Shown: positions 34,549 to 45,589 of the stretch, in pieces
Layout of the letters: each line of letters starts with the position of its first letter
How positions within the stretch are numbered: the first letter of the stretch is position 1
Origin: Coprinellus micaceus
Lineage: Eukaryota > Basidiomycota > Agaricomycetes > Agaricales > Psathyrellaceae
Reading direction: 5' to 3'
Length of the DNA stretch: 64,000 nucleotides
NCBI GenBank assembly: GCA_951394405.1
Contig: OX596334.1
Coordinates: forward strand, 3,286,001 to 3,350,000
Translations under genes and position numbers: made by a program
Notes under the pieces: generated by a model
Told to the model about the DNA's origin: nothing
What the model saw: the letters and a program-made list of their open reading frames with translations, nothing else
The model's database searches: none

Positions 34549-36968
34549 GTTCAAAGCGATGAGCAACGCGAGCGGCTAGGCGCCGGCAGTTCCATCCAAT
34601 TCGTGGTGGGTAAGAAAGAACGAGTGTGGGGGAAGGGAGGAGCGGTCGACACCCGACGACGACGACAAGGTTACGTACCCTGGTAATATTCCGGCGATTA
34701 TCCAGCATTCAGGGCAGGGCTGGAGCCTGGCACGGCCTGAATGGTGAGATTCACAAGAAGAAATTAAGGTTATATCGCTCCCACACACCTTCCCTACATT
34801 TTCGGAGCCCCGCACTTCGCCCGCCTTGAACCTGCATGATTCATGTTACTTCCTGTCAGAGGAGCTGAAGGGGACGATAAGTATTCTCTAGGAAATTTAC
34901 TTGCGATTCAGGCGCATCTTTTTTGGGTGTATAAGGTGTAGAGGCAGGTGGGTGCCGCGAGAGGCCAGTGATGGTGGCGGATGGCCAGGAGGAGCATGGG
35001 ACATTGGGGGGCCACATGATGCATGCATCAGCCGTTTAGGTTACCGGCGCTAAAATAGCACTTTCACCGCTCGGCAGCGCTCCCCGACAAGATTGAGGGC
35101 AGCATGCTCAAGCGGCGTGCTTTTGTCATCTATCCCGTAGTTCTCTTATCTTTCCCCTCTCGAACGAAGTAAAATTGGCGCGTATAGGGCCGCTGGTGGG
35201 ATACGGATTTCATGTAAACTCTTGCGTCCACTTTCACCACCCGCTCCGCTCATCTCGGCAGACGCCGCAACGCATATTCAAGGTGGTGGGCGCTCTTGAG
35301 TAGACGAGTTGAGATGGGAGCGAGGTTGTGGAGGAACAAGGTCTTCCCCGTCTAATATCGCTTGGGCGCCGCCTCACACGATCCTACGTTATGCTCTCGA
35401 ATTAACCGAAGGTGTCGTCGCATGTCTTTGCCCATCCTTCGCGGCGGTAGTTACTTTTTCCCAGCCAAGGACCTCGGCTTTCAATCAGACGAAGTCCAGT
35501 ATTCAGGCTTAACCTCGTTTCACCCACTCGCCAATCTATCGCGGCTCCCAGAGTCCCAAGTTCCCAACAGCCGACGAATTCTCCCTTTGGGGTCCATGCG
35601 AATCGTCGCTGGAACTCACAGAGAGACACTACATGAGCCAACGTTTTCTTGTGAGATTCAGGGCATGTGCCCCGCACTTCTCATTGGAATGTGTAGTCGT
35701 GGCCGGGTAAACGCGCCAACATTCGGCACATTTTATGTTGATCCCGTTTAAGCGCCCACCCCCGCACGTGAAACCACACTGGGAGATGGCATCAATTCCG
35801 CTTGCCACTGGCAGTGAACACGCCCCAACAAAGTGGTCACACCATCGATAAACTCTTCCCATCCCCGTTCCGCTTACACATTGAGTCATGCATCCACTTA
35901 GACGCTGTAGGCCGAGCCGTCCAAAAGCTTCAACGTTCGCCAGTTACTTCGCAGGGAATCCAATACTCGAGGGACTGGGCGTTGTGTTTCCAAGGCGTTG
36001 GGTGCGGTTCTTCCAGGCACCTTTGGGCAATCAAACTCCTCACCCACCCGACAAGGATTTCTTCGAAACCTGTCGTCCTTGACCCTTTCGAATAATGACC
36101 CTGCCAACGAGATGGATCTCGATCAGGCATACCACGGATAGCAACTTTGGAATTGAGAATGCTGATGTGTTGTTACAGAAGCTCCACAACTTCCGCTTCA
36201 GTACCCCGCCCCATCGGAGTCCCGAGCTGTTCGAACTCGCGTTCCTGAATCGTACCTGGCGCATTACTAGTACCTTCGACGAGAACCGAGGTAAATACTG
36301 CTTTGTCGAAGACGATACATAGTTACCTGGTCCTTCGTCGTTCACCCCGTGGTGCCAAGTTTCTGAGCGCAGTCCAAGGGGCAGGGTACCAATATAATCT
36401 AGTACATACACCCAGTAAGGCCGAGTCAAGGGGTTCCCTCGGTGGGGATCTCCGGGTCGTTATTCACAATCTTCTGGCATGATATGTTTGAATCTCCTGC
36501 CCACTCCAGACTCGGACAAATCGACCTTCATATCAAAGCGGTTCAAGTCGTACTAGGCACCGGCAAATGCCATAACAATGCGCGTGGGTTCTGCAACGAG
36601 GGCGGTCCCGCCCCCGCCAGGCGTCTAGAGCTGGCGAGCCCAAAATCGAGGTCGGGTGACAATCGAATCTGGGTGTGTCTTCACCAAACTCTGAGACACA
36701 CTCTACCCGAGGTCGTGTGGTATATAAACTATTTTAGTTGCCTCGCTTTACCTCCTCATTTCGAATACTGACCCCTCCCTAAGATCGCTCCAACCAAGTA
36801 CAAGCAACCGTGGTACAAGCCCCGGAAACCGGCAACTTAGCGCACCCCTTGATCCGCCACTATCATCTAGCCTTCGTCATAATCTGGTTCGAGCTGTGGT
36901 TCGTCGTCTTCAACAACTCGAACTCATTCAGGCCCTGAATTTTCACGGTTTATAGACTTCAACACAGC
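34549..36968. other. Spacer with unassigned open frames
   Basis: The frame 35362-35751 (+) has a coding-like look (HRETLHEPTFSCEIQG) but lacks a recognisable domain. Frames at 35.8-36.4 kb (+) may belong to the same or another decayed gene; I could not splice them. The last 200 nt hold the promoter of the coproporphyrinogen oxidase gene. Confidence 0.3.
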
Positions 36969-38096
36969 ATGCCTGAATCTGCAGCCCCAGAGAGAACGAT
37001 GCGCGAGCGCGTTGAGGAGTACGTCTTCCAGCTCCAAGATGAAATCGTCTCCGCATTCGAGAAACTCGACCCCATCGCACCTCCCTTCAAACACGATTCT
37101 TGGATCCGTGCACAAGGCGGCTCAGGAAGATCTTGTGTGTTTGCGTGTCCCCTTCAATCCACCTCGTCGTACCTGTCCGGGATCAACACCCCTTCTTCCG
37201 AATCCAATGTGAATCTGGCCACCCAACGAGAGATCGCGTTGGAGAAGGGCGGAGTGAACGTCTCTGTCGTCTACGGACTCCTGCCTCCTGCTGCAATCAA
37301 GCAGATGCGCGCCGACCACAACAGTATGCCGCTGCCAGAAAGGCAAGAAGGGCTGCCATTCTTCGCTGCTGGTCTCAGCCTCGTAATCCACCCTCGAAAC
37401 CCACATGCACCCACCGTCCACGCCAACTATCGTTATTTCGAGATCACCGAGCCCGTTACTCAGGAAGAGGGTTCAAACGACGGACCAAAGAAGCAAGGCA
37501 AGGTCCTCGCTTGGTGGTTCGGCGGCGGTTCCGATCTCACCCCCTCGTACCTGTACGAAGAGGACGCTATTCACTTCCATAAGACTATCTCAGACGCCTG
37601 CGCCGCCCACGGGTCCGACCTCTATCCCACTTTGAAGAAGTGGTGCGACGAATACTTTTATATTCCTCACCGCCACGAAACGCGAGGGGTCGGTGGCATC
37701 TTCTTCGACGACCTCAACTCCGGCCCACACGCACGTTTCCCTAACTCGACCAACAGACCCTCAACGCCTGACGAGATCTTTGCATTTGTGCAGAGCGTCG
37801 GGAATTCCTTCGTGCCATCCTATATTCCGATCTTGGCTATTCGGCATACCACGCCGTACAACGAGCACGAGAGGAGGTGGCAACTCCTCCGCCGAGGCCG
37901 ATATGTGGAATTTAACTTGGTCTACGATCGTGGGACCAAGTTTGGGCTAATGACACCTGGGGCTCGGATTGAAAGTATCTTGATGAGCTTGCCGGAGACT
38001 GCGAGGTGGGAATATATGTCGGAGCTAGGGACAGAAGAGGGCACGGAGGAAGAGAGGTTGACGAAAGTTCTGAGGATGCCAAGGGAGTGGATTTAA
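36969..38096 (+). CDS. HEM13: Coproporphyrinogen III oxidase (aerobic)
   Basis: Single exon, 375 residues. The enzyme decarboxylates two propionates of coproporphyrinogen III to give protoporphyrinogen IX with O2, the antepenultimate step of haem synthesis. In fungi it is cytosolic or in the mitochondrial intermembrane space. Visible family blocks: SWIRAQGGSGRS, EKGGVNVSVVYG, PFFAAGLSLVIHPRNPHAPT, HANYRYFE, WWFGGGSDLTPSYL, YIPHRHETRGVGGIFFDDL, and the near-invariant RGRYVEFNLVYDRGTKFGL near residues 310-330. Length matches the family. There is no mitochondrial presequence. A slightly extended, less conserved insert occurs at residues 55-80, but no splice pair there improves the model. The first ATG is used. 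Confidence 0.95.
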   Translation: MPESAAPERTMRERVEEYVFQLQDEIVSAFEKLDPIAPPFKHDSWIRAQGGSGRSCVFACPLQSTSSYLSGINTPSSESNVNLATQREIALEKGGVNVSVVYGLLPPAAIKQMRADHNSMPLPERQEGLPFFAAGLSLVIHPRNPHAPTVHANYRYFEITEPVTQEEGSNDGPKKQGKVLAWWFGGGSDLTPSYLYEEDAIHFHKTISDACAAHGSDLYPTLKKWCDEYFYIPHRHETRGVGGIFFDDLNSGPHARFPNSTNRPSTPDEIFAFVQSVGNSFVPSYIPILAIRHTTPYNEHERRWQLLRRGRYVEFNLVYDRGTKFGLMTPGARIESILMSLPETARWEYMSELGTEEGTEEERLTKVLRMPREWI

Positions 38097-38653
38097 ATCG
38101 GGATTTGGCGTTCAGCCCGCAAATCTGGTGTCAATGTACCCTGGCCAACGTATCAGTCACCTCTGACGCAAATGCTGAGCGCTGAACCTTGGCTGAAGGC
38201 GCCATCTCTTTCGCTGCCTGAATATATTCTATCAACTTGAATGCACATCGTCTCCCAGCTGAAGCAACAACGGGAATATAGGATGTAAAGTCCATCCCCT
38301 TACTATCGGCCACCGTATCGTTCGCTCTTGTGATAATATTAGACCAAGATGATATCCTTCCACCTCGGCGCGCAATATTGCACTCAGCAAAACGGTCACT
38401 GGCTCCCGGACACATCAGCCCGGGTACAGGTCCAGGGCGGTGAAACTGGGCCACAGTCGAGCGACTCCCATGTTACCTTTCAATTTTCTAATGCTATGCC
38501 CCGTAGTTGGAAACATTTACTGCGCAACTTTGGGCAGGAAGTATAGTGAGGCCCTGAAACTAAAGTTCAAGTAGTCAAGCGAACGGGAGGGCAGGAGGGC
38601 GCGGAGAGGTTCTGTTTTTCGATTTCGATTTATGCGCCTTATCTATGTCCTTC
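38097..38653. other. 3' flank of HEM13
   Basis: A minus-strand frame 38454-38131 of 107 codons is present with no domain; it may be chance. No other gene is seen. Confidence 0.3.
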
Positions 38654-38869
38654 TCATTTCAACCTTGTCATCCCATCCCCTGTTGGTGGCCTTGAAGAAC
38701 AAGCGCTCGACGGCAACTTGCGAGGTTCCGCGTGGGAAAAGGCGATGCCGATGAGCGTTCCGGGCGACGATTGCTCTCCAGCGGTGACAAACTCTCCAGA
38801 ACCATCCACTGCGGTATACAGCACCCACACATTCTCTCCCTCTACTTCTACTCTGGCACGCAGCGACTT
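38654..38869 (-). CDS. Coding-like 72-codon exon, origin unclear
   Basis: The minus-strand frame reads RARVEVEGENVWVLYTAVDG, then GEQSSPGTLIGIAFSHAEPR, and stops at 38654. The sequence has natural protein composition and is preceded by a possible TTAG acceptor at 38870, but I find no start codon. Any upstream exon would overlap the beginning of the DnaJ gene on the opposite strand. It is either the last exon of an overlapping gene or the remnant of a truncated one. I do not recognise the family. Confidence 0.3.
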   Translation of the reverse strand, partial: KSLRARVEVEGENVWVLYTAVDGSGEFVTAGEQSSPGTLIGIAFSHAEPRKLPSSACSSRPPTGDGMTRLK

Positions 38870-38908
38870 CTAACCTAGCCAGCCCATTGCCTTCTAGAAA
38901 TCGCAGCT

Positions 38909-41215
38909 ATGGCGCCAGTGGAGACCGAATACTATGACTTAGTGCGTTGCAGTTGACGATGCTCGGGGCGTTCGTGCTCATGATAGAGTTCGCCGTTTGG
39001 CTCGAACACGATTGTAGCTTGGGGTGTCGGTTGATGCCGACGATACTGCGTTGAAGAAGGCTTATCGGAAGCAGGCTATGAAGGTGAGCACCCCATGGCT
39101 CAGTGGCTTCGGGGCCCTCAACCGGGCCAGTGGGAGGAGAACCTTGAGTTCGGGGCGGCTTAGGGACAACATTGGGAGTATAACCTTCACCTTGTTAAAA
39201 ACGAGGACCAGGAACGGGAGTGATCACTGTCCGGATGGCTCAGGATCTGGTCCAACAATTCCCGGAGTCCCAAGACACGCTCTCAACCATCTCTCACCAC
39301 CTATCCGGAGGTTGAGCTCATCGCATTTTTACACCAACAGTACCACCCAGACAAGAACCCTTCCCCAGAGGCGGAAGAAAAGTTCAAGGATATTAGGTAT
39401 GTCGTCATTCTTCCCCTTCGCCCAGTGTCTAACCGTTTGGCGCAGCAAAGCTTATTCAGTTCTTTCGGACCCCGTGAGTGGTGCGCTGTTAGCACCATGA
39501 ATACCCATTGACGAATTGCTACAGAATCTCCGCGTCGTGTATGACAAGAATGGCAAGGGCATGGTGCGTGGATCGGCCCAGGCTTGCGAGCACCAGGAGA
39601 ATGTGCTAACCCAGATACGCTTCTTAGGTTGACAAGGAGGGAAATGTCACTATCGACGATGCCGCTGGGTTCTTCGCAAACGTATTTGGCGGCGAGCGGT
39701 TTGTCGACTACGTGTGTCCCCTTCCCAGACATTCTCCCACCGGTCCATTGAACTCTTGTGCAGATTGGCGAGATTACTATCATGAAAGACATGACCTCTG
39801 CTGCGACGACAATGATGACCGAGGAGGAAAAGGCCGAGCTCGAGAAGCAGCTCAATCCCAACAGGGAGGACGCTCCCAAGAACATCACTGAGCAAGCGAC
39901 CCCCACCGAGAGGTCCACTGGCGACGCCGCTCCGACAGGCTCTACAGCATCATCGTCTCCGAGCAAAGCTCCGAGCGTCTCTGGCGCCTCTCCCTCGACA
40001 GCTGCAACTTCTCAGGCAGCTGCTATTGCAGAGGAGAGGGAAAAGGAGCGCCTCCGACAAAAGGAAGCTCGCGACAAGTTGAGGGAGCAGGACATGGAAA
40101 GGAGGAAAGCGATGGAGGAGCGTGTGGCACAGCTGACGACCAAGATGATCGAGCGGCTACGACCCTTCGTCGAGGCCAAGCAGCCGGGAGGGAAGGACGA
40201 TCCCGAGACACAGGCGTTTGAGAAGAGGATAGGGCTCGAGGCTGAGGATCTGAAGCTTGAGAGCTTCGGCGTTGAACTCCTGCATACAATTGGCTCAGTT
40301 TATATGATGAAGGCATCATCGTTCCTCAAGTCTCGCAAGTTCTTGGGCATGTATGTCTCCTGTACCTCTAATCTCCCTCATTTGGCGGCAATTAACTTTC
40401 CTGTAATCTAGCCCGGGCTTCTTCTCGAACCTCAAGGAAAAGGGCACCTACGCCAAGGATCTTTGGGGAGTCATTGGTAGCGCGTAAGTCTTTCCGACGC
40501 TTTCAGAGAACTCAGTCCTAACCGAGCACACACAGTCTTGACGTGCGAAAGGTTATGGTGGTAAGTATCTGGTGACGCCCTCTCCTCCCTCAACGGGCTA
40601 ACAGTTCCATCCAGGCCATGGAGAAAGCCCAAATCCGAGGTGACGTGCCGGAGGAGGAACTCAGGGCTCTTGAAATGGACGTCACCGGAAAGGTAAGCCA
40701 TCGTTACTCGGCTTAGGAACCACAGCTAAGTGCTTTCCTCGAAATAGATTCTTCTCGCGTCATGGCGCGGAGCGCGTTTGGAAGTCGTCACCGTGTTACG
40801 AGAAGTACGCTGACGCAGTGTTACTTTCGGGTCTGTGGAAACTGACTTTCGAGATTCAATAGGTCTGCGATAACGTCTTGAAAGAGCCTGGCCAGCCAGA
40901 CCCCGTTTTGTACCACCGGGCCAAGGCGATGCTCCTCGTTGGCGCGATCTTCAAGTCAACACAGCCTGACGAGTCCGATGAAGAACGGCGGGAGTTGGAA
41001 AGGTTTGTCACCTCGTTTGGCGACCCCTAAATACATTCATCACGAACTCACGTTTCAACGTCCTCAGGATGGTCGCCGAGGCGGCCAAACCGAAGAAAAA
41101 GGAGAAGGGTTCCAAGTTCAAGGCAGTGGTACCCCCTGTGAAAGCAGGGGGAGACGCAAAGCCCGCTGAAGCGCACCCTGCCGAAGCTGGAGCTGGAGCA
41201 TCGACAACAGGATGA
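38909..41215 (+). CDS. DnaJ (Hsp40) cochaperone with DnaJ-X domain
   Basis: Thirteen exons: 38909-38941, 39018-39083, 39341-39396, 39446-39473, 39525-39563, 39628-39711, 39764-40350, 40412-40483, 40536-40560, 40615-40692, 40748-40804, 40863-41002, 41068-41215; 470 residues. The N-terminal J domain reads YYDLLGVSVDADDTALKKAY, then YHPDKNPSPEAEEKFKDIS with the essential HPD, then KAYSVLSDP. The middle has low-complexity Ser/Thr/Ala and a charged coiled coil (EEREKERLRQKEARDKLREQ). The C-terminal half (LLHTIGSVYMMKASSFLKS, ELRALEMDVTGKILLASW) is the DnaJ-X domain of the yeast CAJ1/DJP1 group, which assist Hsp70 in protein folding and peroxisomal import. The second intron (257 nt) is much longer than its neighbours. 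Confidence 0.9.
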
Positions 41216-42363
41216 GCGAAGCGTGGCAAGCGCAGGAACTCGATTGTGACCTGAAGCGGAATAGAATGTGGACATTCACACGGATATGATACCCTCCCCC
41301 CTTATCGCTCCCTCCTCGACAACCACCACTCCCCTCAGTCTTGACAACTTCGTGACACGCACCTCAAAATCTATTGCTTTGCTTTAATCTGTTCCCCTCA
41401 TAATCTTAGTTTGCTTGTTGGAGGATTTGTTCTCGATATATGTTGGCTTCCTTTCATACAAATACAGTACGTTAGAGACTATACGAATTACTTTAGTGCT
41501 TCATATATCATAGCTTGTCACTAGCGACTCGTCAAGGGGACAGGGACTACCGTGGAGCGCCGATATACATAGTAGCCTAGACAGCATCGAAGGTTGACTA
41601 GAACCGCGTCAGAGGCGTGTAAACGGGCGGAGGGCAGTTTGGACGTGACTACGAGGTCCAACAATGTCCAAGGCCCTCCCCTGGCGAGAACGAGTCGAAC
41701 CTTTTTGATTTCCTTTTCCTATTGGAAGATTTTGACATCCGTCTCGCATAGGTACCCTCGAAGCTCTGTAGTCCCTACTGAAGGATTTTCGCGTCCCGGT
41801 CTGCTTCTCCTGCTGCAGGATTCTAGTGCAACAGGCAGAGAGCGCTACAAAGGTGCCAACGAGGACGGTGGTCAAGGATGGTCTCTCCGGCCACCCCATC
41901 GCTGTTGGCCGATGAATTAGATGGGGTACATGCGATCTCGGTGAAAGAGCCTCACCGAATACGAATTGTGAGGGCAGATAAAAACGTCTGATACGAAGGT
42001 CAGGGGCCTCACAGCCTCCACTCGAAGCTGCCACTCTTGCATATAATCTGCGGAATTCACCCAAAAGGCCGGCGTCACGCCGCTCCTCTCGGCTGTCGAA
42101 ATCATCCGCGCCGGGCGCTTAAATTGCACAATCGGTCACGTGCAGAGGTCCTGGACGCATATTGAAGTTCACATCCACTTTCTATTTATACCCCGAAACG
42201 CCCCTACTCCAGGAAGTGCACCGTTCTCGCCACCTACGAGCTAACCTGTAACCAAATAATCGCTCATGAGAGCGATGATATACCTGAGCGTGAGTAATGG
42301 CAGGAAACAAATAAGCGCCCGAGTCCCATTCACACAAAGCCACCATAGCTCCCTAGTCCCTCG
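41216..42363. other. Intergenic, no supported gene
   Basis: 3' flank of the DnaJ gene, followed by scattered short frames. Nothing recognised before the NACHT relic. Confidence 0.4.
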
Positions 42364-42663
42364 GTGCGCATTGCACCAAAGTCTCGAAGAAGGAAGGTCA
42401 CCGTTCGAGATGAGCTTGCGTGCTGGATCATGCACGGCGACAGGAACGACCTGACGCAGATAATGTGGGTACTGTGGCCTGCAGGACTTGGGAAGACAAC
42501 AATCACGGGGTCCATCAGAGATAGGTACGGGGAGAAAGGGTGCTTTATGACAGGTTTCCTCTTAGCCATACTGGAGCACGATTGCCTTTGGTGGGCGGAA
42601 TTTCTGGGCAACGGGACGAGGTCCGGCTGTATTCGACAGGCGGCACTTGAAGGATCATTTTGA
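42364..42663 (+). pseudogene. NACHT NTPase (NLR-like) relic
   Basis: The frame encodes VRDELACWIMHGDRNDLTQI, then VLWPAGLGKTTITGSIRDRY and GEKGCFMTGFLLA. It matches the start of the NACHT domain of Agaricomycete NLR-like proteins, where the Walker A normally reads GPAGTGKTT or GLAGTGKST. After the P-loop the similarity fades within about 20 codons and the frame stops at 42663. No Walker B, repeats or N-terminal effector are visible. A short degraded fragment is the best reading. Confidence 0.6.
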
Positions 42664-43728
42664 GGAGCTCGTCTCGAAGACATTTGGGTGCCACGCGCGG
42701 CCAGCACGTCAGACAGAGAGTTGCGTTCCACAACGTACGGGTACCATCTTCGAGTGATATACAGCGAGCGGAGTCAAGTCCTTACCGCTCCTGAATTTGC
42801 TAGTAGGGTCGCAGTTTCCCTCAGGCAGGGACCGCTTCCTATACTCCCTCTCCCTCTACCCCGTCATGTCCTTCCCCCGTGTCCGCTTCGAAGTGGAAAC
42901 AACCGCCTGCGATTTAACTTGGTGGGCGGAAGGAATTCTCTGGAAACTGAGGCCGTTCGTCCCACTGGGAGCTCGGTCGCGTCTGCCCCCGTTCTCGCAT
43001 AATGTGTACGAGGTATTGGAGTATTTTCGCATGCTCGCGAGTTTGCCTACTTCCCCGAGCCCAAATCCAGAGATGGTGCGCCATGAGCTTCTGTCGTCGT
43101 GTCGCGACACCGAATGGCAACCGTACTGCAAACGCTGGGTCAGATCTACGATTCAAGCATGCAAGAAAACACGAACGGGTCGCACCGAGCTAAGTAGGTC
43201 TGTTGGCCAGTGTGCCTCGGACTCCCTGCTCCGTCCTCCCTACTGGTAAGTGCCACCCCTATGTAGTATGATTGTATGTAGATAGGATAGACATCAGGCT
43301 GCGGTCGCTGCGCAGCATGCTACACGCTAGCCTAGAACAAGTTGGACCGATCGCGAGCACAACCGTGACAACGCAAAACTTGGGCGATGAAGGGGTACAG
43401 CCACCTGGGCTTTGATCCTGGGAGCACCTGTTTTTCTTGTCCTCGATCCTCGCAGCGAGGATGGGCGCTTGTTGGATTATTTGCGACATGGAGTCTCGAT
43501 CCCCCTTTCCTCGGTGTTTCATCTCTCTCACCACTGTTCAGGACCCCACACGGCGGAGACAACTGACCGCACTGGTTCTCTTCGGGGTTTTTAGCTATAT
43601 CCAGCGAGCACTTCACAGCCCCTGAAGGCTGGACGTCCGTTTCGCGCCCGCAGTCTGGTGCTGTAAATTCCACTTCCACAAAACCTACACGGGCTTCTCT
43701 GTCGAGCGCAGCGAGGAAAGGCGACACA
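42664..43728. other. Spacer with unassigned open frames
   Basis: The frame 42797-43249 (+) has no domain I recognise and could be part of the decayed NLR locus. From about 43570 an ATG-less frame is open into the first exon of the DUF7330 gene, so that gene might begin further upstream. Confidence 0.3.
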
Positions 43729-44928
43729 ATGATACTTGACCACAGACTATCGCTGAAGAAGACGGCGCCAGCAGCCATGCCACCCCGGCAAGCTGCTTTG
43801 GTTTCAGCAGCGCCTTCGGTACGTTCTCGATCCCATATGGCCCCACTTTGGAGTTGGCCGTGCTGACCGCCATTACAGGTCGAGGAGAAGCCACCGCCAT
43901 ACACGCGAGACAACCAGAACGGATTCACTGGGGCGTCTGGATCTATCCGAAGCGGGAGACGCCTTCCTCCACCACTTCCGCCCCTTCCCCAAGAACAGGC
44001 GCTGCCTTTTTTCAATTCTTCAATCCCATCTACCCCGTCTGGTTCGAGAATACGGGAACCCTCGGGGATCTCGAAGCGGTCACCTCTAGTACCAGATCCA
44101 CCCCCAACAGTGAACCAGGTCCATCTTCATTCGAAGAAGGAAGACATCATTGGTACGCCTCTATCAACTCGCGCGTATCTATCCGCAGGGTTCCGTGCAG
44201 CGCCTTACCAGACTCGTGGCCCATTTTGCCGTTTTCTACAACCACAGGCACCTTCTACGTCGATCCTCAGATCCCCGCCCTCACGCCGGGCGGCAAGAAG
44301 AGAAAGCGCGACAAGCGACCGGACCAGCCCCATGCATCATTCCACACGCGTTCTGGGGAGTTGTCCTTGTCTCTCGGGACCACGGGCGACGCGAGACAGA
44401 CTCCAAAAGCAACAGTTACGGCGAGCAGTCGTACGGGGAACATTGAGATACGATTGGTGAGTTTCTCGGTTGTCCAGGAATTGGCATACTGACTGCCATT
44501 CAACATCAGCTACCCGCACCACCCTCCCGGCCACGAATCGGCTTGGATGTAACTTCGCGTACAGGTGCGTATTTGCATGTTACTGGATGTCTCGCCATCG
44601 GGAAAGGCTGATCCGTGAGTGCTCAGGGGAGATCATGATCTGGCTACCAGAAACTTTCTCTGGAGTTATCCAAGGGAACACAGGCAGGGGAGAGCTGATG
44701 GTGCTCCCCGGACTTGCGCGGACAGTCAGAGTGCTTAAGTCAACGAACAAGGAGGTGATGCTGCTTATGGGGTCGCAACAGATCTCTGGAAGCGAGGACA
44801 GCGCCATGACGGATTTGTGTCAATTGTCATCTCGGTCGGGGAAAGTCATCATCGGGCTCAGCGGACAAGACAGGCTTCCAGAGCAGTCGGGGTTCTGGAA
44901 GAAGTTGTCCAAATTTTTTACGGGTTGA
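43729..44928 (+). CDS. DUF7330 family protein
   Basis: Five exons: 43729-43818, 43879-44152, 44248-44456, 44510-44564, 44627-44928; 309 residues from this start. An in-frame ATG at 43777 is an alternative. The N-terminus is proline-rich and disordered (RRLPPPLPPLPQEQALP), then DIIGTFYVDPQIP opens a repeated beta-strand domain: SFHTRSGELSLSLGTTGDAR, VTASSRTGNIEIRL, GEIMIWLPETFSGVIQGNT, RTVRVLKSTNKEVMLLMG. This succession of turns resembles the adhesin-like DUF4097/DUF7330 beta-solenoid found in many Agaricomycetes, of unknown function. There is no signal peptide or membrane span, so it is probably cytosolic or membrane-associated. Confidence 0.75.
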
Positions 44929-45589
44929 AGCTGGACACATAGCCCGAGCGTGTATCTGGCCTGTAGTATTTCGTTTCGTTCCGTGGTGGATTTTGGGTTT
45001 GGATTTTCTACTGTTTGTATACGGCCATCGCGCTGCTCCGAGTCAGCTTCGTTCTACATACGCATGTACTCCTACATTTGACATTGCTTTCTAATATAAG
45101 CATGGGGTTTGCCTTTCCTTCCCTAGATCTCTGCTCTTCGAGGTGACCCCAGATTTGAAGGCAATCGAAGAGGCTCGCGCATCGTGCATGATGGCCGACG
45201 CAGGACGGAAGCAGATCGGTAAATCGTGAATCGTACGTCTAATACTCCTGCCATGCGCTCCGCCGTCGCTCAAGGCGTGGGCAATACAAGGTAAAGAAGC
45301 CTGGCGCCTGCGACTTGTGGCTGAAATGGACTAGTTAAACCCTCATACAGGCGTGTCCACCGAGGGCAATGTGGTCGAAGGAAGATTTGAAAGTGACGAT
45401 AAGAACCCGTCCAGTTACTCGAGAGGCCGATGTTGGCGGAATGCACTACTGGATCCACCAATTCCCAACTCAAAGCCGTCGCAGACTGAATTTTCTGGAT
45501 CTCAGCTCGATCTGAGGCTATCATTCAAAATGATCCATCTTCCTCTATCCTTTTTGCTCGTTTTTTCCCTGCATTCCCTACTCCCCCCC
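44929..45589. other. Spacer and 5' leader of M20 gene
   Basis: No separate gene seen. The pyrimidine-rich stretch at 45535-45588 (TCCTCTATCC, CCCTACTCCCCCCC) lies just before the chosen start of the M20 gene. Confidence 0.4.

Noticed and set aside
35362..35751. Possible DUF7330 paralogue, because GTFYVDP occurs here and in the gene at 43.7 kb
   Set aside because: The match is limited to seven residues; the flanking sequence shows none of the repeated beta-strand motifs and a stop follows at once.
38131..38454. Minus-strand 107-codon frame next to HEM13
   Set aside because: No domain, no splice support, and it lies in the expected 3' untranslated region of HEM13.
45353..45589. Longer N-terminus for the M20 protein, including a hydrophobic MIHLPLSFLLVFSL that mimics a signal peptide
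   Set aside because: The segment is pyrimidine-rich leader-like DNA, and the M20 family here is normally intracellular. It remains possible but less likely.
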